A stretch of 64,000 bases of DNA from Pempheris klunzingeri. Taxonomy: Eukaryota > Chordata > Actinopteri > Acropomatiformes > Pempheridae. A model generated the notes under the pieces. The model saw only the letters and a list, made by a program, of their open reading frames with translations. It was not told the DNA's origin and searched no databases. The stretch is from the NCBI RefSeq assembly GCF_042242105.1, contig NC_092016.1:12166501-12230500 (forward strand). The letters are read 5' to 3'. This document shows positions 25,877 through 38,000 of this stretch, piece by piece. The position numbers and the translations under genes were made by a program. Every line of letters begins with the position of its first letter. Position 1 is the stretch's first letter.

Positions 25877-28153
25877 CTGGAAGGCATTCTCCAGACTCCT
25901 ATCTAATATCATTAGGAGCGGATATACATCGCATGGACTAATCCAGCTGTTCCTCACAATTACATTTTAGCCTCTTAGACATTTCTGACCCAAGTTCATT
26001 GCAATAGTGCTTTCTGGGCAGTAGTTAATGATTGAGTTACTGGCTGGAGAGGGAGTCTAGTAAAAAAAAACTTATGAGCCTTATTCATATAAAATTCAGT
26101 TTTACAAATGGTTTAATTCTAATTAAGCAAATACCTTAATTTTGTTTAAGAAAATTAAGGATGATGTCTGCCAGCATAATACACAGACAATTATGTATTA
26201 TGTAATTATACCCATATTAACAGCTCAAAAATTGCTTTACATTCTCAATAGTTGTTCATAGATTTATCTATTACAGAGATTGTACTATTCTAAAAGTGTT
26301 TGCTAATTTTTAAAATGGTTGTATTGTTTTTCCTGTTTTAGCTGGTAAAATACCTGTACCTAGAGTGACTGTTTTAAAATTCAAACCAAGGCAGACAATT
26401 CCATCAGAATACATTGTATTAGATGCCCTTTAAAGGGAGTCAGATCAAAGTTTAAAAAGTGGAGCACAAGAGAAATGCTTATGTAAATAAAAATACTATG
26501 TGACATTTATAGAAATCAGCCCGGCCGGCAGGACGAGGCAGCATATGTCTCAGAGAGACTCCAGCCAGACTCTGCTCGGTATCTTGCAATTTGAATGTGG
26601 GCTCACAAATGGATCCTTCATTAACCTGGCATCTGGAGGCCATCTAATAAGCAGACTTTTCCTTGAAGCACAACTCCAATCTGTCTCTCTGAAATTAGGG
26701 TGCTGAACTGCGATGGGCACCAAGGACATGCCGTCTGTGTCTGCGCGTGTTTGAGGAAGAAGAGAGATGGTCACTGCGGAAACACAAGGCACTAAGATAT
26801 GCGTGGTCACATAGTCCTGTCTTTGTTTTAACATTGCTTGTTCTGCTTGTCTGAGCCACCTGCCCACTGACTCATGAATTATACTGCGAGGATGTTAGCT
26901 GTTTTCTATCAAACGTAGATTAAATGGGCTATTGAACCTTTCCATCTTTCTGGTTGAGCTAGCTGCCTCTATCCAAAGCTGGACTAGTAATTTGTGGTGT
27001 TATAGAGTCCAACACACCAATCTCCTGCCTCAGCACAGGCGTGTAATGACAACAGCTGCAGAGATAGTGACTGTCACAGTGCTGCAGTGGTGATGTGCCT
27101 CTTCATCCAGCAGCAGGCAACTAGTTGCAGCAAAGGCCCCCTGGCGCTGTCCACGGTGCTGAAGAGAACAAAAGCATCAAAGCCAGAGCTCTCCTCTCCT
27201 CTCCTCGCTCCTCTCGTACGGGGAGGGGCCATGCAGTGAAGGGGGAGGCACCATGTGTACTTGATTCAATTAGGCAGTCTGTGAGGCCTCCCATGGGAAA
27301 AGGCTGCAAAGAAGGGGGCTGCAGGCCTGTCTAACAAAGACGTTCAACCCAACCCTTTGCCCCGGCTGAATCCACCTCATTAGTCAGCTGAGTAAGTGTT
27401 GATCATCTCAAACCGTGTCCTCACCACACAACAGTATGAGGAGGAACAGATCTTCTTCTGACTCTCTAAGAGGGACGAATCGAGGCAACATGACAGATAA
27501 AAAAAAGTTCCCTTATTAGGATTCTCTTTGCGCTGGTGAGTGCTTGCACTGCCGTGACTGAAAAACCAAAGATGACAAATCCCCCATTTTGTACATTTTG
27601 TGTATACTGTACTTTCCACGTCTATTAGTTTACTGTAAGTGTGCATTAGTTATGCTCAGTCCATAGTAGTTGAGCAACTGCAGCACAAACAGAAACTGAC
27701 AGAACAATTCCGAATGAGAAAATAAACCAGCAGCAGAAATATCTCTGTCAGTCCGAGCTGTGTGTGAGCATCAATAGAAACCATATCTCTTGGCAAACAT
27801 CTGTCACACCCACTATCTGACTCACACCACTGAAAGTCCTGCATATTTCAAAGTTTCCTCTGTATCACAGAGAATAAGCAGAGCATTTAGCTCTTTTGAA
27901 CGCCAGGCTGATAACTACTGTCCTCCAACATTAGTATTCATTTTCCGTTCTGCTGGTCCTTTGAAACACACCAGATGTCTGTGTCTCTGCATTTGCATGT
28001 TGTCAGAGTTGCTTAGAAGCAACGGTGGAAAAAGAGACAGAAATCAAAAACATCTGCTTGGTCCACATTAATCAGTTCCATACCACATCTGTCAACACCA
28101 ATCTGTTAAAAATATCTTCAAGATTATCGTACAGGGATGTGAAACACAGTAAA

Positions 28154-28204
28154 CCTCGACCTCGACGCAGTCCTATACCTTATAGGACTGCGTCGAGGTC
28201 GAGG
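28154..28204. repeat. Perfect 24-bp inverted repeat with 3-nt loop
   Basis: The left arm 28154-28177 is the exact reverse complement of the right arm 28181-28204, separated by cct. Each arm has three CpG dinucleotides, in an otherwise AT-rich, CpG-poor neighbourhood. The loop is too short for a typical microRNA precursor. Confidence 0.95.
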
Positions 28205-28714
28205 CTCAGCTCAAGGTATTTGAATAGCACCACGGTGTGATATACAGCGTTTGATTGCTTTGATTGCAATATCAGCCACCATGCATAACGTCAAGCTATT
28301 GTCTTTTAATCCATTTCCTTTGATTTACACAATTAACAGCCAGTGCACTATTGTCATTACAGATAAACAAGAACCAAATCTAGGCGCTGGTCCGTTCAGT
28401 CACCTCCACCCCGACCGCTCATGTGCACTCATATCCACAGACAGGCCCACCAACATAAAGGCTGACTGTCACACCTGCTGTGCTCTGGGACCACTTGGCT
28501 GTTTTAGCAATCATTGCCATCATAGGAACCAGAGATAATTACACAGCTTCCACCCACCAGGCTGGCCTGCTTTGCTAAAACCGTATTGCTCCCGTGCAGC
28601 ACTTGTCTAAATGAATGCACAGCACTTTACTGCACAACTGACAGCACCCATTTATTCTGCCGTCCAACTGGAAAGAAAAAACAAATTAATTTGGCACTTA
28701 ACCCCCCCCCCAAA

Positions 28715-28754
28715 ACACACGCACGCACGCACACACACACACACACACACACAC
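28715..28754. repeat. (CA)n/(CACG)n microsatellite after a C tract
   Basis: A ten-base C run is followed by acgc and ac repeats. Confidence 0.9.
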
Positions 28755-31700
28755 CTGTGAATAATGTATCACAGTTCCCTCAAACTGCAACCCCCACCCC
28801 CAAATCACTGCTATTATTCAACCCTCTCTTTTTACGAGTCACAGTTTCAGGTAACACAACCGTTAAAGAGTCTTCCATCAAAGCTTTTTTACATTTATTC
28901 AGAAAGATGAATCACTGGTGTTTAACCTCTATCTGCTCTCATCAGCATTGCCATCTTTATCTTATCTTGAATAATTATTAGATTTTTCTAAAACAAGCAT
29001 TTATTTTCTGTCTGCCCATTGAACGCAGTGGAAAATGTCCATCCATTTGGAAAAAGAAGAAAAAGAGCAAACTGTACTGGTGCAAACTAATCAATCTACA
29101 AATTGTCAACGAGTAGTAAGAGCTTCATCTTTGCATTGATTCAGTATCAGGTTCTTGGTGCATTTGTTTTCTAGCACAGTCTCTTTGTTCATTTCACACC
29201 ATCTAGTTTATGGTCTGGGCATCAGAACAGCTCTCCAACAATTATCACTTGTGCACCCAGATCCCAGTAACACCTCTCCTCCTCCCCTAGGGGAGGACAG
29301 ACGTTAGGCTTTACACTCTCTTGTGCCCCATTATATTTATGCAAATTCGACTAAAGGGGAAATCAGGGGACAGCCTTTCCTGTTAGTGCTAATTAGCAAT
29401 GAATGCTATATTGTATACATTATGCATGAAATCCCCCCTCTACGGAGCTATACATCGTGACCTTGAGCACAAGGCCAAAGTTTGGATTGGTGCACCAGGA
29501 ACTGTTTATTTTCTACAGTCTAGCAGAATAAAAAGGAACTCTACACAGAGAAATAGTGACAAATTCTGTTCTAATCCTCAGTCATTTACAATACAAAGTT
29601 CGAGTGACATCCTGGGGAATACCTTTTTGAGAGTCATTGTCCAGGAACGTAAAACTTACGATCATAACACACAAGAGAGTCATCTTGGCTGCAAAGAGAT
29701 CTATTAATATCAAATGGCTACAGCTTGCCAATGAATCAGGGCTCATAAAGGAGCCAAACAACAGGAGGAAGACAGACCGGGCCCATAGGTGGTGAGACAC
29801 ATCACATCCAAGATTGCCTCTCTGCTCCCAAGAGCTAGTAAATGGTATTTTCTCAGATCCCATAAAAGAGGCTGCATTAAGATAAAATGTTGAAAAGAAA
29901 TTATTAAAGAACTATAAAGTATGTTTAGTACCCTCTTCAGGCAAATGGCGGACATATTTTTAGTAACTGGGCAGAGAAGTATGGCCTGTGTATCTGGGGG
30001 GCCCCATGTAAAAAATAATAAATGGAAATTTGACTTATGACAAAGTAGACATGAATATGTGCTTTGTTATTGTTGAATATTAAATTGGATTTAAGGTCAG
30101 TGAATAAGCTTAAAAGCATTGTGGTTTGTAATAGGCAAACATCAATGGAAAAAAAATTGCCTCTAAATTGGCCAACATGGAGTAAAAAAAGTATCCAGGC
30201 AGGAAAATAATGAGGATTGAATCAACTTTAACTCAGTGACAGCCCTTCTAATAATACAAATGCTTATCATAGAGATAAGAAGGCATACTACTATCATTTA
30301 AAACACTTTCAATTGTAAAATGCGGGAAATTACCAGAAATTGTTGCCACAAAGTGATTAGTTCTGTGTTCAGTGACTCTAGTATTGACTCTAGTGAATAC
30401 TAGAAAACTCTGGTATTCACTTATATATTACTGACAGACTAAATGGGGTAAAAAGAAATCACAATGTTCTGCCTGGTGGTGACTGGACTCTGACACAGTG
30501 CTGACAGCTGAGTGTTGACGTGTCTGTAAAATTAACACTCCACACCTCTACTGGATGTAAAAGAAAGCAGTCTAAGAATGGCTGCTGTCACGACAATACA
30601 TTTCAGCCTTGTTTTAGCAGCACGACCTGTACCATCTAGATAATGAAATAAAGCTCTACAAAAGTAAGTATGTAAAAAGTGAAGCATAAGCAATTAAGCC
30701 CCTCACTCACCCTTAGGAACTTCTCCACCTTCATCCTCCCTCTACCCTGTTTGTGACATCAGCTTCCTGTATAGCTCCTGGAGGAGGAATCATGTGGAGG
30801 GAGTTATCTACATAGTTCACAAACACACAGACAACATGCCGCTGTAGAAACACTGCGTCCTGCTGGAAGGGCTCAGGGAACCTTGTGACTGCATAAACAT
30901 TCCTGATTTGAAGTTTAGTTTTACATACATCTCCTCCTTGTACGTGTTTTACGGCTTTAGTCCGCTTGTTTCCCTGCGGTTATGGTGTAGTGGTCTAACA
31001 TTAGAGTAGAAGCTCCTGTAAACATGGAAGCACTGTCTTGTTCCAAAAAAAGAAAGCCGTGTTTCCACACAGGCTCCATCTCTGGGGAAAACAACCTGGG
31101 AGACCTACAGCAAGCACAAAGGAGGATTACAGCGACACACCAAGAAGACTCTGAAGAAATTATCTGTATTCATCAAAAATGTAAACATACTCTGAATCCA
31201 TCTTTAGTCCACTGATAATCTATAGTAAGCACAGCTTGTCCCTGGGTTAATAATAAGTCTCTAGGCGGGATTGAGAGGACATGATGATCAACAGTTGGCA
31301 CAGCGAGGCTGATCCCAGCAGGCAGTGCTGTTGTGGCATAGCTGGGGTGAGAGAGTGCCTGGCACCTGGCTGTCGCCCTGAGGGGAGCTGGCAGATGGTA
31401 CTGACGCTAGGGGTGTTGTTCTCATATACTAGTACGACTAAGCCTTACTTTCTGGAAGAGAATGCAAAGAAGGGGGGTACCTGCAGGTGAGGAAAAGCAG
31501 CAGTGCCAAACAGAGGCGGAGTTGGGCAAAGGGACTGCAGTGGACTCGGCTGCAGAGGCGACTGAAGGGTCACATTATGCCCCAGGCAGACAGATGTTTC
31601 AGCTCATTAGGGCTTATACAGCAGGTCTGCATACTTCACCCAACAACTACATTATTTATGTCTGCATCCTCCTGTAACCTGTCTCTAACCCTTTTGCAGT

Positions 31701-32740
31701 ATTTTTCTGGCTCCGTGCTACCATGTGCACAGTATACGCAGCTCATACTGAACATACATTACTGCTTCAATGCATCTATATGTTCTGCCAGGCTGAGCAC
31801 TGTTTAGAAAAACACAGATATTGCCAAGTGTCATTTACACGCTGCCTGATGAGTGCTTATCCATGGGGACCTTTAAGTTTAAAATGTCATTGGCTGAGGC
31901 TCCTCTGAGCGCACAAAGGTCACCAGTGACACTGGCTCCAGAGCTCCTTATTGATTCCCAATCTACCATCATTATACCTGGCAATTACAGACGGAACTGA
32001 AATTCTAATCATGGAAATGCATTCAATGTGAGGATGTATCTGGAATTGTAATGTAGTGTCAAGACATGTATAATTCAATCTCAGGTCAGGGATTCCCCAG
32101 TGTGTTGGTGAATCCAATGGTGCATCAACATGTGTGCTTTAATGATAGTATTACTACTTTTAACATTAATATTAAACATCTGCTGTCAGAATAATTTCAA
32201 TTCAATTTAAGATCAATTTTAAACGTAAAAGAAATGGCGATATACAAATATGACGTTACAAAAAGAGACATAACATACTGACCATTTGTGACTGTGCTAT
32301 TAATGGCAGTAAACAGTCAGCGTGCAGCTAAGATTATAATATCTACAATATTATAGCACCTACATGATGAAAGAAGGTTGAGCACACTGTAGTTCTGACA
32401 GCAGACCAAAGCAAAGCACAAGCACTGATGAAAGCAAAGGTAAACTGCCAACACTAATTGTAGTGTAGATTTCAAATACTTTGATACCACAGTGTAATTA
32501 AATGCATGTTGGCATCAAACTGTCTTCCCTTTCACAATCAGAACTACAGCCTTATCATACATTTGTCTTAATTAGGACTGAAAGCACTTTTATAGCTTAA
32601 ACAAGCAAAAACCAAACAAAAACAGACCTACGGTATGTGGCTGTATGGAGAGGGTGAGTGTGTATGAAGTGGCCTGTTGCCTGCCTGAGCACAGATGGTG
32701 GCAGAGCAGGATGTACCAACCTGTGCTTTTGCCCACAAGC

Positions 32741-32788
32741 GCGCACACAATCACACACACACACAATCACACACACACACACACACAT
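32741..32788. repeat. (CA)n microsatellite, interrupted
   Basis: ca repeats interrupted twice by aat c. Confidence 0.9.
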
Positions 32789-34739
32789 ACGTACAGAGTA
32801 ATCACATATGCATGGATGCATATGTAAATACTGCCCTCATCCATACACACCCACACAGAAGTGCTGATCAGCCAAGTTAAGAGCTCATTCTATGGCACAG
32901 GAGGACAGTGCAGTTGGACAGATTGGTAATTTAAGAAGATGTCACAGTTGTTTTACAGAGATCAAGAGTCAAAGCCCAACATACTCTAAATTCTGTCATC
33001 AAAACAGTTGCTATCCGTTATTTAACGGCATTGCAAGGCATCCAGACACGTCGATCAAAGGCTGACTGCGGTTCAGAGAGAAATCCAAGGCCAAGCAGGA
33101 TAATTAGTGCACTGGAACGATCAATACGCCTCGCGTGGGGGTGGAAAGCAGAGGAAAAAGCAATCTAAGGAAGAGTTGGGAGAGAACTGCAAGGGAAAGC
33201 AAAATCTAAACATGCGGTATACATTACAAAGTGAGACATTTACATCAGTGGGAGTGTTTCCACTCACTGCATGTAGTAGGTACATGCTGGGCACAGGATG
33301 TCAAGCTTTTTGGATCCGTATTATAGCAACTAATATCTATTATTTATATTCTAAACAGAGAGGTACACATAATATTGATTACTAACAAAAGCTATTGAGA
33401 TGTCCTAAGTGAGCATACAGACAAATGGTAAAGACTGGAGACAAATGGCAGGGCTTTAAAACAAGAAGATAGATAGATAGGTAGATGAATGAAGGCGAGG
33501 GTTCAGCAGATCGATCGGCAGAGGAAGAGTAGAGGTCCCTGGGGGCAGGGGGGGCCTTTTTAGCACCGTGCGAGGAGAGAGGCATGACATGTTTCCCTTT
33601 TGAGGTGCTGAGTATGTGAGGGAGGGTTACGGCCATCATGGCCAGGATGGAAAGATGCATGAGAGGAGAGAGTGTGGCCACGGCGCTCTGTGGTGTGACA
33701 GACGGTGATAGCGAGTGACAAACAGAGCTCTCTGAGAGAGGAGAGGAAGACATACTGGCTCTCCAGACTACAGCTCCCCGCCATGACTCTGGGAAGTCAG
33801 CCATGCCCTGCCCATCCTCGCTCAGTTACAGCCATCAAGAGAAACACACAGCTTTTGATTCGATCTGGACGCTTTTTGATACACTATCCTGTCGTCTTTC
33901 TGGAAGTACTTCAGGGGGAAACCCAATTATAGTAGGCCAAAAAGAGCACGACAAGAATACCTGAAGTCAGCCCTGTGAGCTGAGGTGTGGAGGGTGGAAA
34001 ACATATGTTCTGGTCACAGTCAATCCTGCAGGTTGTTGTGTTGAAAGCATCATGACAACCAAATGGCACATAAAAAACATTTTATTGACAGCATTACTAT
34101 TAATAACAATCACTTATCAAAGATAAAATCTAAATATTTTAATAAAATATTTTAAATACAACAGAAGACACTCAAAACTATAACTGTAACTATATGTTCA
34201 AACACATATGCCATTTACATTAAATAGAGTGATGGAAACATGGCTTCCATGAATGACAGAATTGCTCCCCAATTTCCAGAATAATAAGAATTTGTAATGG
34301 TTACCTCGATTCACAAAACGCATAAATGAAAACATGACGTGGATGTCAACCGTCATCCCTGCTACAGATTAAAATTCTGATACAGCCAGGAAATCCATTT
34401 GAGCGAACAAAATAAATAAAACATTGAGCTGCACCGCTTGCGCCTCGGCAACAGATTTACCATTATTACAGGACAGGTAGGTGCAGGAGAGACAAAAGAA
34501 AAGCTCCAACTGTGCAGACAGGCCAGACTCACACACATAACCCTGTCTAAAAATGATACTGTGACACCAGAGGCTTTATACAGAACTCTAAACTCACACT
34601 TCATTCACTGTTTTTATCAGGTAAAACAGATGTATGAATGTAAAATAATACACATCTAGCAGGCCCACAAAATATTGGAAAGGAAATCTCATTCTCCTTT
34701 TGAGATGAATCTGTGGGAAGGAGCCCTAAAGAAATAGCT

Positions 34740-35090
34740 CAATATACAAAAAAATACTTATTTACCATTTTGCTGACAGTCGGACAGGAAGACTGATACC
34801 ACTGTCATATCTGACGACTTAATATGAGGCTATAGCTAGCAGCAACTACCAGCAACTCTGAAGCTGGTAGCTGGATTGTGAAAACATGTCAAAGTTGTTG
34901 TTTTATATGGTTTTATGTGCTGGACTATTTCTTGGCTGGGAAGGTTTGGCACAAACTGTTTGCAGTCTTTGTGCTGAGCTAAAATAAATGACTGTTGGCT
35001 GTAGCTTCATATTAAGCGTACAGACGTGAGAGCGAATCGATCTTCTCATCTAACTCTTGATAAAAAGGCGAATACCAGTATTTGCCAAAA
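34740..35090. mobile_element. Palindromic MITE-like fish repeat
   Basis: The left part (gactgataccactgtcata ... ttaatatgaggctatagcta) is an imperfect reverse complement of the right part (gctgtagcttcatattaagc ... gaatcgatcttctcat). This layout and wording match an abundant teleost repeat recalled from many fish genes. The copy is degenerate. Confidence 0.6.
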
Positions 35091-38000
35091 TGTCACACTA
35101 TTCTATATAAAGATGATGAAAAATTACCCAGAACTAAAGGCGACAAAATGTCACTTCAACAGAGGTCTAATCGGTAATGGCAGCTCCTTTCACCATGTAA
35201 ACACCCACTTTTGCTTCAAACGTGCAAGCTTTTTAACGTGCAATGCACAAGCCAGTTGTCCATTGTCTCTCTTAATTGACGTCAGAGCCCTGAGGCGCAT
35301 TAGTGCGTTACAGGATGCGCCCATGCTGGTGTGCATTTGCCCTCTCTGTAAGAGGCACTGGGCCTCGCCCACCAGCTGCACGGTACAGCCAGAGCATATT
35401 GATTATACTGCTCATGGAAGCAGAATAAAAGCATGGGGGATATTTTTTCTGACCGACCTGTCTGAATGGTATTTAGGGACAATGTCGGCCATGGTGGGCA
35501 GAAGACCTACTGCAGAGGATTCTTCATTGGGCTTTACCATAGCCTGAGAGCAAAACTGATTTATTGAACAAAAAAAAGGGGAAAAAAGAGGGAGGTAGAG
35601 AGCATGCACACCACAAATCCCTCACACTGTCCAATCTGCAAACATGGCACATCTCTGCTGGTCAGTTTTAATTTTGCAGTATCACAGGCAGGCATTTAAA
35701 CTCATGCTATTGAATACCACCTGGTGGGCAGAAAATCAGTGGTAGGATTCAGTTTATATCAAATTCTAACTTTGCTTGATTAAGTTAGTATCTTTTTCAT
35801 CTCTGTGGCACAGAGCCGTGAGAAAGAAAAATTGAGATCGGGCATCTTATCAGATATTCTAAAATCTAATTAAAGCAAAACGATTTCACGACATTATAAT
35901 TGCTTGCATCCAGAGCCGGTAAACCCCTCCTCATGTCTCACTGGATATTCATCACTACCGGAGGATTTAATCCATTTATCAGCCACCTAGAGGGAAGTGC
36001 AGGGATGATGATAAATATATAAACTAGCTCTTGCTGGATGAGTAGAAGTGGGCTCATCTCATACCCAGTAAAGGAGATGTGAGGCTGCTGAAGAAGGATG
36101 CTGACTTTTCTGATCACATGAAACCTCAGCCAAAAGGAAACCGACACAATTTGAGCACAGCAATATTACTGCCACTGTGGGGCAGTAGTCCATTTAGCTG
36201 AAATTTCCTCAGCAGGATCATTCACTGCATAATTCATCTGGCAAGAAATAGTGTCAATGGTTAGTAAGGCTAGCATCTGTCGCTGTGGCGTCCGAAAATA
36301 AATAAATAAATAGGGGCTACAGGACTTCACAAACAGTGATTACGGCTCAGAGCTCTCAAGAGGGTCCTCCATTAACAACGCTGCACAAATCAATGTTTAT
36401 AACCATCATAAAAAAACTGCAAACTAGAAAGCCCCCAAAGCCCGACTCATCCATAAAGCCTGTTCTTTACACACCATACTCAGCTGGCTTCAAGTTGATT
36501 TAACCTGAAACCAGCCCACTACTCCTTCATCTCCCTGCTGTAACTGACCCTGCAGTTTAATCCAAGGAACCACAAAGAATGAGGCACTGATTTTGTTGCC
36601 TCCAGTGACAATGACCATGATTTAGCAATGTATAATAAGCATCACAAAGATATTCACAACTAAACTGGTTTGGAGCATTTGTATATAGGAGAGGGGACCC
36701 AACCTTTGTGAACTAATGTACCAAGTAAAAAGGCTTACAGGACAATTTCTGTTTCTGCTTTTTTACATGACCGCCATCTACATATATCATAATGTACAAC
36801 ATAGTAAGAGCATATTGTATACATATCATGAGGTGCACTATAAAAAGTCTGTTATGTTTATACCATATGGATTGATATTGTACATTACATGGTATAATAA
36901 ATGTAAAAATGTAGTGGTACTACAAAATGTCACATGAAATTAGATAATGTGTTCCAGAAATAAAAGAACAAAAGTAGTAAAATAAGTCCTATTCCCACAA
37001 AGCAGTCATAAAGGTTAATCTAAGGGACATCAAAGTCATGATAGATACGATAGCGTAATTGCAGTTACAGTTCATATTTGCAACCCTGAATTAAGGAAAC
37101 ACTTGATTGATGTCTAAAAGAAGTAAATAAGTAAGAAAAAAAGCAAGTTGTTTTAGTTTAAAAATGGAGGGTACTGTTGTACTATTTTTGATACAAATGA
37201 TTTTAGTCTCATACTGGCGGTGAACTCTTTTGTTTTAACATGCTATATAGCCCAAAATCTTTTGTTTTCACTCATAATCTCAATGAGATCTGGATCTCAG
37301 TAATTAACATATCAGATTTAATTCTTTCTCCAATATACTTTTAAGGTCCTTGTACAAAAGGCTAGGATAGGGTCAAGATATTATAAAATCATTATTGAAA
37401 TGTTTAATATAAATACAGTTGTGGGATATTTGAAGAAAAGGCAATAGAGAATGTAATGGGATATGCATAGTAACACAGGAAAGGGTAAAGAAAGCATGGA
37501 TTATTCATGTCTATTCCCACAGTGCAAACAGCTCCTTTTTGATGGATTGTGCCCGCGGCGCTCCTCCCTGCTCAATACCAACAGTCCCAGGCAGCCCAGC
37601 CTCATGCTGATCCATGCAGCCGGGATGATGAGCTCCCCCAGAATCACAGACAGGGCCAGCGGCTCTCATACCTCCTCTACAGTCAGACATAATGATGGTG
37701 TGTGGTCTGAGGTGAACCTAAATTTAAACCAGAGTATCAGGAGGAGGGTAGTAGAGCAGAGAGGTAGTAGGAGACAAGTGCTGACGGCGTTTGACTGAGC
37801 TTATTTTAGTTTACCCGAAGGAGAGGAAGAAACACGGATGAGCACAAGGGTTTGTCATACCAATCAAATGACAGGTGGAGGTACAGAGAGGTGGGTGAGA
37901 GCTACGCAAAAACATTGTCACCTTCAGTATGATGGAGTAACAATAGAGCAGTGAGCATATTTCGCAGCAGGACTTTGTTATCCAGATAGAGACTGAGCTC

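Larger units (their letters stand above)
25877..34000. other. No recognisable gene (possible ccdc33 5' intron/regulatory DNA)
   Basis: AT-rich sequence with many short open frames on both strands and no clear exon chain. It contains a perfect hairpin at 28154-28204, CA microsatellites at 28715-28754 and 32741-32788, CT-rich sequence near 27190-27220, and GC-richer blocks near 26.5-26.9, 27.0-27.4 and 33.5-33.8 kb that may be conserved noncoding elements. Confidence 0.4.

Noticed and set aside
29399..29863. Overlapping 90-100 codon frames on both strands
   Set aside because: No splice borders, no domain, AT-rich codon content; chance.
30980..31000. tRNA-like A-box (tggtgtagtgg)
   Set aside because: No B-box (ggttcgaatcc-type) follows within 100 bp and no cloverleaf can be folded; chance match.
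31448..31479. 32-nt minus segment between ctgcag and gtaagg as a microexon
   Set aside because: Its second half is itself a pyrimidine tract with another acceptor, and nothing links it to neighbouring exons.
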